Assembly: GCF_002846205.1 (NCBI RefSeq)
Contig: NZ_PHKV01000008.1
Span: forward strand, 62,001-126,000
Source of the DNA: Xanthomonas prunicola
GTDB lineage: Bacteria; Pseudomonadota; Gammaproteobacteria; Xanthomonadales; Xanthomonadaceae
DNA: 64,000 bases
Direction: 5' to 3'
Shown here: piece by piece, positions 9,012 to 18,028 of the stretch
How the letters are laid out: each line of letters opens with the position of its first letter
Numbering within the stretch: position 1 is the stretch's first letter
Program-made: the position numbers and the translations under genes
Notes under the pieces: model-generated
The model's input: only the letters and a program-made list of their open reading frames with translations
Databases searched by the model: none
Told to the model about the DNA's origin: nothing

Positions 9012-10622
9012 TTACATGCGAAACACGCCGAACCGCGTTGGTTCGATCGGTGCATTCAAGGCCGCCGACAAGCCCAGGCCAAGCACGCGGCGCGTATCTG
9101 CAGGGTCGATGATGCCGTCGTCCCATAGCCGTGCGCTGGCGTAATACGGATGACCTTGCTGCTCGAACTGGGCGCGGATCGGCGCCTTGAACGCATCCTC
9201 GTCTTCGCCCGACCACGCGCCGCCCTTGGCTTCGATGCCGTCGCGACGCACCGTGGCCAACACACTGGCCGCTTGTTCGCCGCCCATCACGCCGATGCGC
9301 GCGTTTGGCCACATCCACAGAAAATTCGGCGAATAGGCGCGGCCGCACATGCCGTAGTTGCCGGCACCGAACGAGCCGCCGATCACCACGGTGAACTTGG
9401 GCACCTTGGCGCAGGCCACCGCCATCACTAGCTTGGCACCGTCCTTGGCGATGCCGCCGTGTTCGTATTTGCGCCCCACCATGAAGCCGGTGATGTTCTG
9501 CAGGAAGATCAGCGGAATACCGCGCTGCGTGCATAGCTCGATGAAGTGCGCGCCCTTGAGCGCGGACTCCGAGAACAGGATGCCGTTGTTGGCAATGATG
9601 CCGACCGGGTAGCCATGCAGATGTGCAAACCCGGTGACCAGCGTGCTGCCATAGCGCGGTTTGAACTCGTCCAGACGCGAGTCGTCGACGATGCGCGCGA
9701 TCACTTCGCGCACATCGAAGGGCTTGCGGGTATCGGCCGGAATGACGCCATACAAGTCTTCGGCTGCATAGCGCGGCGGTGATGGTGGCTGCAGTGACAG
9801 TGTTGCCGCTGGCTTACGCCAGTTGAGCTGCGCAACGATGGCGCGCACGCGCGCCAGCGCTTGCAGGTCGTTGTCGGCAAAGTGGTCGGCCACACCTGAG
9901 ATGCGCGTATGCACCTCGGCGCCGCCCAGGTCTTCGGCACTGACTGCTTCGCCAGTGGCTGCCTTGACCAGCGGCGGGCCGCCCAGAAAGATGGTGCCCT
10001 GCTCACGCACGATCACCGTTTCATCGCTCATCGCCGGCACATACGCACCGCCAGCAGTACACGACCCCATCACGCACGCGATCTGCGGGATGCCATTGGC
10101 CGAGAGGTTGGCCTGGTTGTAGAAGATGCGCCCGAAGTGGTCGCGATCTGGAAACACCTCATCCTGCAATGGCAGGAACGCGCCACCGGAATCGACCAGA
10201 TAGATGCACGGCAATCGGTTTTGCTGCGCAATTTCCTGCGCCCGCAGATGCTTCTTCACCGTCATCGGGTAATAGGTGCCGCCCTTGACGGTGGCATCAT
10301 TGGCGACGATCACACATTCCACGCCGGACACGCGGCCGATGCCGGCCACTACACCCGCGCATGGCACCTGATCGTCGTACATGCCATGCGCGGCCAACGG
10401 CGCGATTTCCAGTAGCGCGCTGCCCGGATCCAGCAACGCATCGATGCGCTCGCGCACCAGCAACTTGCCGCGCGCAGTGTGCTTGGCGCGTGCCGCCTCG
10501 CTGCCGCCACGCGCAGTCTGCGCAAGTGTGTGGCGCAGGTCGTCGATCACCGTACGCATCGCGGCGGCGTTGTGTTGAAAACTCTCGCTGCTGACCTGCA
10601 GCTGGCTATCGATCACACTCAT
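9012..10622 (-). CDS. mccB: Methylcrotonyl-CoA carboxylase carboxyltransferase (beta) subunit
   Basis: 536 aa, full length for the family. Carboxyltransferase motifs: the conserved [51 protein letters not shown], the acyl-CoA site [16 protein letters not shown], and [21 protein letters not shown]. It transfers CO2 from biotin to 3-methylcrotonyl-CoA to give 3-methylglutaconyl-CoA in the cytoplasm. Its start is 10 bp after the isovaleryl-CoA dehydrogenase stop, so the two are co-transcribed and probably coupled. Also called liuB. Confidence 0.92.
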   Translation of the reverse strand: MSVIDSQLQVSSESFQHNAAAMRTVIDDLRHTLAQTARGGSEAARAKHTARGKLLVRERIDALLDPGSALLEIAPLAAHGMYDDQVPCAGVVAGIGRVSGVECVIVANDATVKGGTYYPMTVKKHLRAQEIAQQNRLPCIYLVDSGGAFLPLQDEVFPDRDHFGRIFYNQANLSANGIPQIACVMGSCTAGGAYVPAMSDETVIVREQGTIFLGGPPLVKAATGEAVSAEDLGGAEVHTRISGVADHFADNDLQALARVRAIVAQLNWRKPAATLSLQPPSPPRYAAEDLYGVIPADTRKPFDVREVIARIVDDSRLDEFKPRYGSTLVTGFAHLHGYPVGIIANNGILFSESALKGAHFIELCTQRGIPLIFLQNITGFMVGRKYEHGGIAKDGAKLVMAVACAKVPKFTVVIGGSFGAGNYGMCGRAYSPNFLWMWPNARIGVMGGEQAASVLATVRRDGIEAKGGAWSGEDEDAFKAPIRAQFEQQGHPYYASARLWDDGIIDPADTRRVLGLGLSAALNAPIEPTRFGVFRM

Positions 10623-10632
10623 GGTGACTCCG

Positions 10633-11796
10633 TCAGGCGGTGCGTTCGAACAACTCGCGGCCGATCAGCATGCGGCGGATTTCCGAGGTGCCCGCGCCAA
10701 TTTCGTACAGCTTGGCATCGCGCCACAAACGGCCGGTGGGGTAGTCGTTGATGTAACCGTTGCCGCCGAGCACCTGGATCGCCTGGCCGGTGAGCCAGGT
10801 CGCTTTTTCGGCGGCATACAGGATGGCGCCGGCGGCGTCCTGACGGGTGGTGCGCCCGGCATCGCAGGCGCGCGCCACCGCATACACATACGCGCGGCAG
10901 GCATTGAGTCCCACGTACATGTCCGCCAGCTTGGCCTGCATCAACTGGAAACTGCCGATCGGCTCGCCAAACTGCTTACGCTCGTGCACGTACGGCAGCA
11001 CGACATCCATCGCCGCGGCCATCAGCCCGAGCGGGCCGCCCGCCAGCACCACGCGCTCAAAATCCAGCCCGGACATCAGCACGCGCACGCCGCCATTGAG
11101 CGTACCCAGCACGTTCTCGGCAGGCACTTCGCAATCGGTGAAGACCAGCTCGCACGTGTTGGAGCCGCGCATGCCCAGCTTGTCCAGCTTCTGTGCGGTG
11201 GAAAAGCCTGGCATGCCCTTTTCCACGATGAACGCAGTGATACCGCGCGCGCCAGCGTCCGGGTCGGTCTTGGCGTACACCACCAACACGTCGGCATCCG
11301 GGCCGTTGGTGATCCACATCTTGCTGCCGTTGAGCACGAAGCGGTCACCGCGCGCATCGGCGCGTAGTTTCATCGATACCACGTCCGAGCCGGAGCCGGC
11401 CTCGCTCATGGCCAGCGCGCCCACATGCTCGCCGCTGCACAGCTGGGGCAAGTAGCGCTGCTTCTGTTCGGGGGTAGCGTTCTTGCGCAGCTGATTGAGG
11501 CACAGGTTGGAATGCGCGCCGTACGACAGTCCGATCGCACCGCCGGCGCGCGAGATCTCTTCCATCGCCACCACATGCGCCAGGTAGCCCATGCCGCTGC
11601 CGCCGTATGCTTCTTCCACCGTCAGGCCGAGCAGGCCCTGCTCGCCGAACAGGCGCCATAGGTGCGCGGGGAACACGTTATCGTGATCGGCTGCCGCGGC
11701 CAGCGGGGCGATATGGTGGCTGGCGAAGGCGGCCACGCTTTCGCGCAGCAGATCGATCTCTTCGCCAAGCTCGAAGTTCAAGGACGGCACATGCAT
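10633..11796 (-). CDS. ivd: Isovaleryl-CoA dehydrogenase
   Basis: 387 aa acyl-CoA dehydrogenase: N-terminal helical domain, beta domain with [17 protein letters not shown] (FAD/substrate contact), [15 protein letters not shown], and C-terminal [42 protein letters not shown], a signature typical of IVD. It oxidises isovaleryl-CoA to 3-methylcrotonyl-CoA, feeding electrons to ETF. First gene of the operon and divergent from a TetR regulator with a palindrome between them. Also called liuA. Substrate assignment leans on the adjacent carboxylase. Confidence 0.9.
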   Translation of the reverse strand: MHVPSLNFELGEEIDLLRESVAAFASHHIAPLAAAADHDNVFPAHLWRLFGEQGLLGLTVEEAYGGSGMGYLAHVVAMEEISRAGGAIGLSYGAHSNLCLNQLRKNATPEQKQRYLPQLCSGEHVGALAMSEAGSGSDVVSMKLRADARGDRFVLNGSKMWITNGPDADVLVVYAKTDPDAGARGITAFIVEKGMPGFSTAQKLDKLGMRGSNTCELVFTDCEVPAENVLGTLNGGVRVLMSGLDFERVVLAGGPLGLMAAAMDVVLPYVHERKQFGEPIGSFQLMQAKLADMYVGLNACRAYVYAVARACDAGRTTRQDAAGAILYAAEKATWLTGQAIQVLGGNGYINDYPTGRLWRDAKLYEIGAGTSEIRRMLIGRELFERTA

Positions 11797-11896
11797 GCAA
11801 CAACTCCACAGGGATCGGGATGTGCCGGGTGGGAGCGGGCGGGCCGCGCGGCGGATGTGGCCAGACTAGCGGTCCGCAACAAAAAAGTGAACTAAA

Positions 11897-11911
11897 ATTC
11901 AACTATTGAAT
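11897..11911. promoter_or_regulatory. Palindrome in the ivd/tetR divergent promoter, candidate operator
   Basis: ATTCAA-CTA-TTGAAT is a perfect inverted repeat 13 bp before the TetR ATG and about 100 bp before ivd. The region is A/T-rich against a GC-rich background. Position and symmetry fit a TetR-family dimer site controlling both the regulator and the leucine operon. Binding is inferred. Confidence 0.55.
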
Positions 11912-11924
11912 CCAGAATCACACC

Positions 11925-12545
11925 ATGGCTTATCGACGCTCCGCCCTGATGGAAGAACGCCTGGCCGGCAACCGCGAACGCATCCTGCACGCGGCCCGCG
12001 TCTTGATTGCCGAAGGCGGCTACCGCAATGCACCGGTAACCGCGGTGGCAGCTGCGGCGGGCGTCTCAACCGGGCAGATTTATCGGCATTTCCCGTCAAA
12101 AGCTGACCTTTTCGTGGAAGTTCTCGACGAAGCCGTACAGCGGGAGATGACCATCCTGCGCGCGATCATCGCCACCCAGGCCAGCGCTGCCGAGCGCTTG
12201 CGCAGCGCGATCGCCACCTTCGTCCGGCGCGCCTTGGCCGGCCCGGCGCTGGCATACGCCTTTATTGCCGAGCCGGTGGAGAGCGAGGTGGACGCCGAGC
12301 GCATCCGTGGCCGGCGCCTGTTCGGCGAGGTCTTTCGCCAGCTGCTTGCCGAGGGCGTGGCGGCTGGGGAATTCCCGCAGCAGTCGCTGGATGCCGCCGC
12401 AGCCTGCATCGTCGGCGCGTTTACCGAAGCCTTGGTCGGGCCGATCGCCCCGAGTCGTGGCGATCCGCAACAAGGCGAGCAGCTGGTCGAAGCGATCTGT
12501 GGCTTCTGCCTGCGCGCGGTGGGCGCAGCGCCAACGATCCGCTGA
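11925..12545 (+). CDS. TetR/AcrR family regulator, probable repressor of the leucine operon
   Basis: 206 aa. The N-terminal helix-turn-helix (ILHAARVLIAEGGYRNAPVTAVAAAAGVSTGQIYRHFPSK, split here by function: helix 1 then recognition helix ending YRHF) is classic TetR. The C-terminal ligand domain is Ala/Arg-rich and unspecific. It is divergent from ivd-mccB-mccA, across 128 bp holding a 15-bp palindrome. In other proteobacteria leucine catabolism is regulated by LiuR (MerR) or TetR-type proteins responding to acyl-CoA intermediates; that role is inferred from context. Confidence 0.8.
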   Translation: MAYRRSALMEERLAGNRERILHAARVLIAEGGYRNAPVTAVAAAAGVSTGQIYRHFPSKADLFVEVLDEAVQREMTILRAIIATQASAAERLRSAIATFVRRALAGPALAYAFIAEPVESEVDAERIRGRRLFGEVFRQLLAEGVAAGEFPQQSLDAAAACIVGAFTEALVGPIAPSRGDPQQGEQLVEAICGFCLRAVGAAPTIR

Positions 12546-12593
12546 CAGCGCGCTGACTGGGTACCTCCATGTGCCACTTAGTTGCGTCTAACT

Positions 12594-12610
12594 GTGCATA
12601 TACTGTGCAC
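12594..12610. promoter_or_regulatory. Inverted/direct repeat ahead of the Xre-RES operon
   Basis: GTGCA-TATACTG-TGCAC is an inverted repeat and also contains TGTGCA twice in direct order. It overlaps a plausible -10 (TATACT at 12599-12604) and ends 21 bp before the antitoxin ATG. This is where an autoregulating toxin-antitoxin complex would bind. No clear -35 was found. Confidence 0.45.
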
Positions 12611-12631
12611 TCATCTTGCCGGAGTCGCGCG

Positions 12632-13006
12632 ATGGTCGCCGTCCTCAACCCCCTGGCCCTGACCGAACGCTTGCGCGTGCCGGACCGGACCATCCTGTCG
12701 CCGTCGGCCATGGCCGGCCTGCTAGATCTGTCGCAACAAGAGCTGGCCGAGTTGGCAGGCGTGCACCGCAACAGCCTACGCGTGCATCCGGAAAGCCCGC
12801 GCGTGCAGGACCTGCTGCGCAATCTGTCGCGCCTGCTGGTGGCGATGGCGCAGGTGCAGCCGGACGAGCGCCAGGTGGTGTTCCACCTTAAGAACACGCC
12901 CATCCCCGCGTTCGAATTCGCCACCTTGCTGGAAGTGGTCAAGCAGGGGCGCACCGATGATGCGCTGACCTATCTGCGCACGGTCGCCGCGGGGGCGGCC
13001 GGTTGA
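12632..13006 (+). CDS. Xre/MbcA/ParS-type antitoxin
   Basis: 124 aa from ATG 12632, chosen because GGAG lies 8 nt upstream and the residues before it are unlike the family. N-terminal Xre-like helix-turn-helix (DLSQQELAELAGVHRNSLRVHPESPRVQDLLRNL) as two adjacent helices, then a C-terminal toxin-binding segment (IPAFEFATLLEVVKQGRTDDALTYL) as in ParS/MbcA proteins. It should neutralise the RES toxin encoded immediately downstream and repress its own promoter. The stop TGA overlaps the toxin's TTG start. Confidence 0.82.
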   Translation: MVAVLNPLALTERLRVPDRTILSPSAMAGLLDLSQQELAELAGVHRNSLRVHPESPRVQDLLRNLSRLLVAMAQVQPDERQVVFHLKNTPIPAFEFATLLEVVKQGRTDDALTYLRTVAAGAAG

Positions 13007-13530
13007 AGCTGAGCGCCCCGGCGCACTGCACGCTCTATCGCGCCTTCACTCCGCGCTGGGCCGCCGAACCGCTGAGCGGCGCAGGTGCGGCGCGCTCGGG
13101 CGGCCGCTTCAATCGCTTCGGCCAGCCGGCGTTGTATTTGTCGCTGCAACTGGAAACCGCTGCCGCCGAATATGCACAGGCCGCCCCGTTCCTGCCGCCA
13201 TTGACGCTGGTCAGTTATGCCGCCGATCTGCCGGCGCTTGCTGATCTGCGTCTGCTCGACGCCAGCTGGGATGCGTTGTGGGCCGACTGGGCTGACGACT
13301 GGCGCAAGGCGCTGGTCAACAAGATCGAACCAGTGAGCTGGGTGCTCGGTGACCTGCTGCGCGAAGCAGAGATCCCCGGCGTGATCTTCCCGAGCATGGC
13401 GCGGCCCGAAGGCGTCAACGTGGTGCTGTTTCTGGACATGCTCCAGCCCGAGCGCGTGCTGCAGGTGCTCGACGATGGCCGTCTGCCGCGCGATGGCCGT
13501 AGTTGGGGCGATCCGCCGACGGTGGTGTAA
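13003..13530 (+). CDS. RES-domain toxin of a type II toxin-antitoxin pair
   Basis: 175 aa. The RES domain is shown by CTLYRAFTPRWAAEPLSGAGAARSGGRFN (conserved Arg, Glu and Ser of the name, and GGRFN), ALYLSLQLETAAAEYA and FPSMARPEGVNVVLF. RES toxins such as MbcT and Xre-RES systems consume NAD+. Translation begins at TTG 13003, overlapping the antitoxin stop (TTGA), so the pair is translationally coupled and toxin output is probably kept below antitoxin. The start follows from this overlap; no ATG lies in a suitable position. Confidence 0.85.
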   Translation: MKLSAPAHCTLYRAFTPRWAAEPLSGAGAARSGGRFNRFGQPALYLSLQLETAAAEYAQAAPFLPPLTLVSYAADLPALADLRLLDASWDALWADWADDWRKALVNKIEPVSWVLGDLLREAEIPGVIFPSMARPEGVNVVLFLDMLQPERVLQVLDDGRLPRDGRSWGDPPTVV

Positions 13531-13650
13531 TTGGGGGCGCGCCGACGGGTACGCACCACGTGCAGAGCGCATCACTCGACATCGGTATCGTGAACGTCAC
13601 GGCACGTGCTTGCGGCGAAAACTCACTGCGCAGCGAAGAGGATCTCAACC

Positions 13651-13881
13651 CTAGCGCTGCATCAGACGCGTGTCGCCATCCAGAAACGCCACTGACGGAA
13701 ACCGGCGCATGCGTTCATTGATGATCAAGGTCATCGCATCTCGCGTTAGCTCGGCGATCCCGTCCGCCAGTGATGCGTGCTCTTCATCCTGGTCATTGCC
13801 GCTGGATAAGCATGCCAACGCATGCAGTACATCGCCGACGTGCCACCACCCAGTTTCAACCCACCAACACCTGCACCACAC
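13651..13881 (-). pseudogene. Possible gene remnant downstream of the iron module
   Basis: A 76-codon frame whose second half (ASLADGIAELTRDAMTLII, then NERMRRFPSVAFLDGD) reads like genuine protein, while its N-terminal part runs into the DUF3325 gene in another frame. No ribosome-binding site was found. It could be the tail of a decayed gene or a small real gene starting internally. I cannot name a family. The remainder of 13531-13855 shows nothing else. Confidence 0.25.
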
Positions 13882-14191
13882 CTGCTAGCACCGGCGCGGC
13901 CACCGCGGCCGGCACGATCGCGCCACGCCGATACGGCAACAGCCACAGCGACAGCACCGCTGCAGCCGCGGTCAACGTGCCCAGCCACAGCACCGGGCCG
14001 ATGCCCCAGCCCTGCGCATGCACCGCCAAGCCGAACGTCAGCAATAGCAAGAACCAACCCAGCACACGCAGTTGCCGTGAGCGTGCAGCGCCCAACAGGC
14101 GGCCGCGCAACTCCTGCTGATGCTTGTCCATCGCCAGGCACAGCGCAGCAAAGCCGGAAAAATTCAGTGCCAGCAATAGCAGCACGCTCAT
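13856..14191 (-). CDS. DUF3325 small membrane protein (iron-uptake associated)
   Basis: 111 aa from ATG 14191, which overlaps the stop of the PepSY gene by ATGA. Three hydrophobic stretches: VLLLLALNFSGFAALCLAM, LGWFLLLLTFGLAVHA and LGTLTAAAAVLSLWLLPY, with a cytoplasmic KHQQELRGR loop. DUF3325 genes are known beside PepSY-TM and DUF3649 genes in siderophore-uptake operons, which is the arrangement here. Function is unknown; a role in inner-membrane iron or reductase complexes is inferred. Confidence 0.75.
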   Translation of the reverse strand: MSVLLLLALNFSGFAALCLAMDKHQQELRGRLLGAARSRQLRVLGWFLLLLTFGLAVHAQGWGIGPVLWLGTLTAAAAVLSLWLLPYRRGAIVPAAVAAPVLAGVVQVLVG

Positions 14192-15804
14192 GCGCTTTCC
14201 TGGATCGGCGCGGTGTGCTGCACAGGCGTTGCGGCAGCGGCACGGACGCGCCGCGCCGACGCAGGCTGCGGTGCCTTCCAGCGCTGCAGGCGAAAGCCGG
14301 CAATGCCCAGGCAGAGACCAAGAAACAGGCAGACTAGATCGACGCCCGCCAGCGCCCATTGCCCGGCCGGCAGCGTCACGCCTAGATGCTTATCGGTGGT
14401 GATCGCATTGAGCACCGGCACCAGTGCGAACAACGCTGCGCCCAGATACAACTGCCAACTCCACATCGTACGCCGCGGCCACACGAATGCGGCCAGCAGC
14501 GCCGTGGCCCACGCAGCGAAAAACAGATTGGCCTCCATCGCTGCGCGGGCTTCCAGGTTCACCGGCAACACGCGGTTGGCCCAGAAGAAACTGGCGAAGG
14601 CGATCGGCAAACCGGCCACCGTGCCGATGTTGAGTGCGTCCACCAGGCGCAGGCCGAAGCCGATGCGTCCGGCTTTCAGATGCTTGGGGCGTTCTTTCAC
14701 AGCCCACATCACCACACCGCTGGCCACCATCAGGCAGCCAAGCAGGCCAGAGCCGAAGAACAATGCGCGTAGCCATGCACCGGCGAAGTGGGCCAGATGC
14801 AGTCCTACCATCACACCGCGCGTCTGGCTGGCACCGCCCGGCGGGCCGCTGCGTTGCAGGCGCTCGCCATTCACTGCATCGAACAGGATGGACGGCGCAT
14901 CGGTGGAGAGGTGTTCGGCCAACTGACTTACGCCCACGGCGGCATGCGCATCATTGGGAAAGGACACCGCCACGCTGCCTACATCGCCGCCGCGCCAGTC
15001 GCTGCGCGCACGTGCCACGAACTGTTCCAGCGGCAGCATGTGCGCCGGTACCCCGGCCGCCTTACGCGTATCGGCCACACGATTGGCCGCCTCGTCGTAG
15101 AAGCGCATTTCATCGCCTGCATAGCGCGCCTTGATGCCCCACGGCAGGTACATAAACATCAAGGTCACGATGCCGGTGTAAGTAATCATCGCGTGGTACG
15201 GCAACGCGGTCACTGCGCTGACGTTGTGGAAGTCCAGCCATGACCGCAACCCCTTGCCCGGGCGGAAGGTAAAGAAGTCCTTGAAGATTTTCTTGTGCGT
15301 GATCACCCCGCTGATGATCGCTATCAGCATGAACATCGCGCAAAAACCCACGATATAGCGCGCCCACACCACCGGCACATAATGCAGATCGAAATGCAGC
15401 CGGTAGAAGAATTCGCCGCCCAGCGTGTCGCGAGCGGCGATGTCCTTGCCGGTGGCCGGGTCGATGATGGCGTTGCCATACATCTGTCGGCGGCTGGCCG
15501 GTTTGCCGTCGGCTGGCGCAGGGTTTTGCCAGTACATGCTCACCACCGGAGTGCGCGTGTCCGGCAAGGTAATGTTCCAGCTCACTGCATCGGCTGCGTG
15601 TGTTTGCAGATACTGCTCGGCGCTGCGCAGCGCAATGGCGGTGCTCACCGTGGTGGTGGGCAGTTCCGGGCGCATCCAGCGGCTGATTTCGTCGCGGTAA
15701 TAACTGGCGGTGCCGCCCATGAAGATCAGCAGCAAGACCCAGCCGACCAGCAGCCCGGTCCAGGTGTGCAGCCACGCCATCGACTGGCGAAATCCCTGTT
15801 TCAT
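14188..15804 (-). CDS. PepSY-associated transmembrane protein, putative iron-siderophore reductase component
   Basis: 538 aa from ATG 15804 (MKQGFRQSMAWLHTWTGLLVGW), the usual start of PepSY-TM proteins. Conserved features: HTWTGLLVGWVLLLIFMGG, a PepSY-like extracytoplasmic region, RLHFDLHYVPVVWARYIVGF with paired His residues, VITHKKIFKDFFTFRPGKG, and several more helices towards the C-terminus. Members of this family are implicated in reducing ferric siderophores at the inner membrane. It overlaps DUF3649 upstream and DUF3325 downstream by 4 bp each, so the three are coupled. Confidence 0.85.
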   Translation of the reverse strand: MKQGFRQSMAWLHTWTGLLVGWVLLLIFMGGTASYYRDEISRWMRPELPTTTVSTAIALRSAEQYLQTHAADAVSWNITLPDTRTPVVSMYWQNPAPADGKPASRRQMYGNAIIDPATGKDIAARDTLGGEFFYRLHFDLHYVPVVWARYIVGFCAMFMLIAIISGVITHKKIFKDFFTFRPGKGLRSWLDFHNVSAVTALPYHAMITYTGIVTLMFMYLPWGIKARYAGDEMRFYDEAANRVADTRKAAGVPAHMLPLEQFVARARSDWRGGDVGSVAVSFPNDAHAAVGVSQLAEHLSTDAPSILFDAVNGERLQRSGPPGGASQTRGVMVGLHLAHFAGAWLRALFFGSGLLGCLMVASGVVMWAVKERPKHLKAGRIGFGLRLVDALNIGTVAGLPIAFASFFWANRVLPVNLEARAAMEANLFFAAWATALLAAFVWPRRTMWSWQLYLGAALFALVPVLNAITTDKHLGVTLPAGQWALAGVDLVCLFLGLCLGIAGFRLQRWKAPQPASARRVRAAAATPVQHTAPIQESA

Positions 15805-16112
15805 GCCACGCTCCGTTGCAGCCACGCGGCCAGCGCAAACATCAGCGCCGCTGGCACCGCAATGCCGGCCCACGCACGCCACACGCTGGCGGTGGCGAAC
15901 GCCCAAAGCGGCGCACACGCGCACACCACGATGCCGATCAGCATGCTGGTCAACACCGCTTCACTGCGCGGCATCGGCAATACCAGCGCCAACAACAGAT
16001 TGGTTGCGCTGGCGAGCGCGTAGCCGCCGAAGATTGCTGCGAGCGTGCGCGCAAGCACTCCGAGCCAGGGGCGCTTGAACCAGGGCTGCGGCAAGGACGA
16101 TGCGCTGGACAT
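15801..16112 (-). CDS. DUF3649 membrane protein
   Basis: 103 aa from ATG 16112; a TTG directly before it is less likely. Three membrane helices: LARTLAAIFGGYALASATNLLLALVL with MPRSEAVLTSMLIGIVVCACAPL and WRAWAGIAVPAALMFALAAWL. The MPRSEAV motif between helices 1 and 2 is typical of DUF3649. It is first in the three-gene iron-linked membrane module and overlaps the PepSY gene by ATGA. Confidence 0.78.
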   Translation of the reverse strand: MSSASSLPQPWFKRPWLGVLARTLAAIFGGYALASATNLLLALVLPMPRSEAVLTSMLIGIVVCACAPLWAFATASVWRAWAGIAVPAALMFALAAWLQRSVA

Positions 16113-16305
16113 CAAGCGACCTGCGCGCGCGCGCGCGTTGAAGCAGGCGACCTGCCGCAGCGCGCAGTTGCCAGACCGGCATCGTCAGCAAACGCAATCG
16201 GCCCGCACGCGTGACGCCCGAAGCGCAACCGACGTGTCGCTCCTGCCGCGAGTTGGCACCGGCCACGCCCGGTCGACGATTGCGCGGGAGCAGTGTCGAC
16301 CACGC

Positions 16306-16950
16306 TTACTCGGCCAGGAACGTCAGCGTGCTGATGTGATGCACCATCGACACCTGCTTGCCAGCGATCTCGCGCTTCACCGGTTCCTTGTTGGCAGCGA
16401 CGAGAATGTGGCGGCCGGCACGCAGCTTGGGCAGGGTTACCTGGCCGTTGGCATCGGAGGTCAGCGTCTTCTGCCACTTCTGCGGATCGATCACTGTCAC
16501 TTCCACCTTGGGCAGCGGCTTGTTGCGATAAAGCACGGTCAGCGTGTTGCTGTTGGCTGCGGTGGGGACCAGTTCGAAATCGAGCTTTGCTGCCGGGGTG
16601 GTACGGCCGGCGCGTGCGTAGTAGCTCACCGTCTCGAAACCGCCGGCTTCCCCCTTCCAAGGTTCAAACACGCTGTCGTCGCTCAACCAGGCATCGCCGC
16701 TGCCAGCCAAGGGCGCGGTCAGGAACTCGGTGCCGCGCTGCAGTGGACCGGCATTGCCGGCAGTGCCGAACACCTTTGGCTTGACCACGCGCTTGATCTC
16801 GTCTTCGCCGTGGTCCAGCGCTTCCTGCGCTGGCTCGCCGAAGAAGATGCGCACCGGACCACTGCTGTCGCGTTCGATCCAGATTTCGTGGGCCTGGGCA
16901 GACAAACTGATGCTGGCCAAAGCCAAGCATGACAGTAGGAAGGATTTCAT
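16306..16950 (-). CDS. DUF4198 exported protein (metal/nickel-transport associated)
   Basis: 214 aa. Cleavable signal peptide MKSFLLSCLALASISLSAQA then HEIWIERD, which matches DUF4198 proteins that start mature with His-Glu. A C-terminal Ig-like domain follows (VEVTVIDPQKWQKTLTSDANGQVTLPKLRAGRHIL). These periplasmic proteins often sit near TonB receptors or Ni/Co/Fe uptake genes. Here it is upstream, same strand, of the DUF3649-PepSY-DUF3325 module and preceded by a Fur-like palindrome, so an iron-limitation role is a fair inference. The 193 bp between 16113 and 16305 hold no gene. Confidence 0.78.
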   Translation of the reverse strand: MKSFLLSCLALASISLSAQAHEIWIERDSSGPVRIFFGEPAQEALDHGEDEIKRVVKPKVFGTAGNAGPLQRGTEFLTAPLAGSGDAWLSDDSVFEPWKGEAGGFETVSYYARAGRTTPAAKLDFELVPTAANSNTLTVLYRNKPLPKVEVTVIDPQKWQKTLTSDANGQVTLPKLRAGRHILVAANKEPVKREIAGKQVSMVHHISTLTFLAE

Positions 16951-17007
16951 CGCGGCGACTCCTCAAAGGCTGGACCGGTGAGGCGAGCACCGCGCCACCG
17001 TGTTGTT

Positions 17008-17027
17008 GGGAATGATACGCAATTCCC
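17008..17027. promoter_or_regulatory. Fur-box-like palindrome upstream of the DUF4198 gene
   Basis: GGGAATGATACGCAATTCCC lies 57 bp before the DUF4198 ATG. The inner AATGATAnnnAATT resembles gammaproteobacterial Fur sites, and the symmetry extends outwards (GTTG / CAAC). The downstream genes are iron-linked, which supports Fur control. The match to the E. coli 19-mer is only partial. Confidence 0.5.
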
Positions 17028-17231
17028 ACAACGGAGACCAATGGGCCGCATGCGGCGCTGCGGCAATTCTCCAACCGACGCGATCATGTGTGCGGACGGA
17101 AGCATCGGCGCACCGGGGGCGTAGCGCACATCGCTGCGAAAACTGTCATGCAGGCTGGTCAGACTGGCCTGAACTGTGCTCTATACTCCGGCGCTAGCAG
17201 AGGTCTTCGACCAACAGCCAGGGGTGAGCGC

Positions 17232-17750
17232 GTGCGGAATTACGACCTCGAGTTCCTGAAAAAATTCTCGATGGTGATCGGTTTACTAGTGGTGATCACC
17301 CTGGGCCTAATCGCCCTGGCAGCATATTTGCAACGCGCTATCCCCGACGAAGTCTCGCCCACTGCCGCCAAACGCGTCCTGCAACGCATCGCGCCTGCGG
17401 GTGCGGTCTATGCCGGCGCCACTGGCGCGTCCGCTCAGGCTGCAGCACAGGCCGCAGCGCTGGCCAAGGCCGCCTCGCAGTCCGCTTACGGCGGCACGAC
17501 CGATGGCAAGACCATCTTCAACAATCTGTGCACCGCCTGCCACACCACGGGCGTGGGCAAGGCGCCGACGCTGGACCATTCGCATTGGGATGCGCGTATC
17601 GCACAGGGCAAGGACACCTTGTACAAGCACGCCATCGAGGGCTACGCGGGCCCGGATGGCGGCATCATGCCCCCCAAGGGCGGCAACCCGGGGCTGACCG
17701 AAGAGCAGGTGCGTGCCACCGTCGATTGGATGCTGGGGAACCTGAAGTAA
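17232..17750 (+). CDS. Cytochrome c5 family membrane-anchored cytochrome
   Basis: 172 aa from GTG 17232, picked because AGGGG precedes it at good spacing and the family begins (M)RNYDLEFLKKFSMVIG. Uncleaved TM anchor about 14-33, an Ala-rich flexible linker about 60-88, then a haem domain with CTACH (Cys100, Cys103, His104) and Met ligand in GGIMPPKGG. It carries electrons on the periplasmic face, likely to a terminal oxidase. The 278 bp after it hold no gene, only a hairpin near 17976. Confidence 0.88.
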   Translation: MRNYDLEFLKKFSMVIGLLVVITLGLIALAAYLQRAIPDEVSPTAAKRVLQRIAPAGAVYAGATGASAQAAAQAAALAKAASQSAYGGTTDGKTIFNNLCTACHTTGVGKAPTLDHSHWDARIAQGKDTLYKHAIEGYAGPDGGIMPPKGGNPGLTEEQVRATVDWMLGNLK

Positions 17751-17975
17751 GGTCCTGGCGAGTGGTTGGGGGCTGTGGCTGCGGTGTGACGACTGACGCG
17801 GCTCGTCGTGCGCCTAGTCCGTTGTCATCGAATGCGCCGCGTGCAGATCGTGGCGCGGGCACGAACAGCGCGGCACCAACGCAATGCACTAGCCGTATCT
17901 GGTGTTTATAGCAGGCGCGCCTGGCGGTCATTGACCATGGTTTGTTAGCCTGCCTCCGCGCTTTCCGTTATCACG

Positions 17976-17995
17976 CGCCGCCCTCTCGGGCGGCG
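17976..17995 (+). terminator. GC hairpin with T-rich tail before the nuclease gene
   Basis: CGCCGCCC-TCTC-GGGCGGCG followed by TTTGCGTTT looks like an intrinsic terminator reading rightward. It lies 34 bp before the nuclease ATG, so it may end cytochrome transcription or attenuate the nuclease mRNA. Confidence 0.5.
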
Positions 17996-18028
17996 TTTGC
18001 GTTTGATCCACCTCTTTGGAGTCGTTCG

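Noticed and set aside
9800-9900. Alternating GC-rich short palindromes inside mccB
   Set aside because: They follow from codon use in a GC-rich coding gene and show no conserved arrangement.
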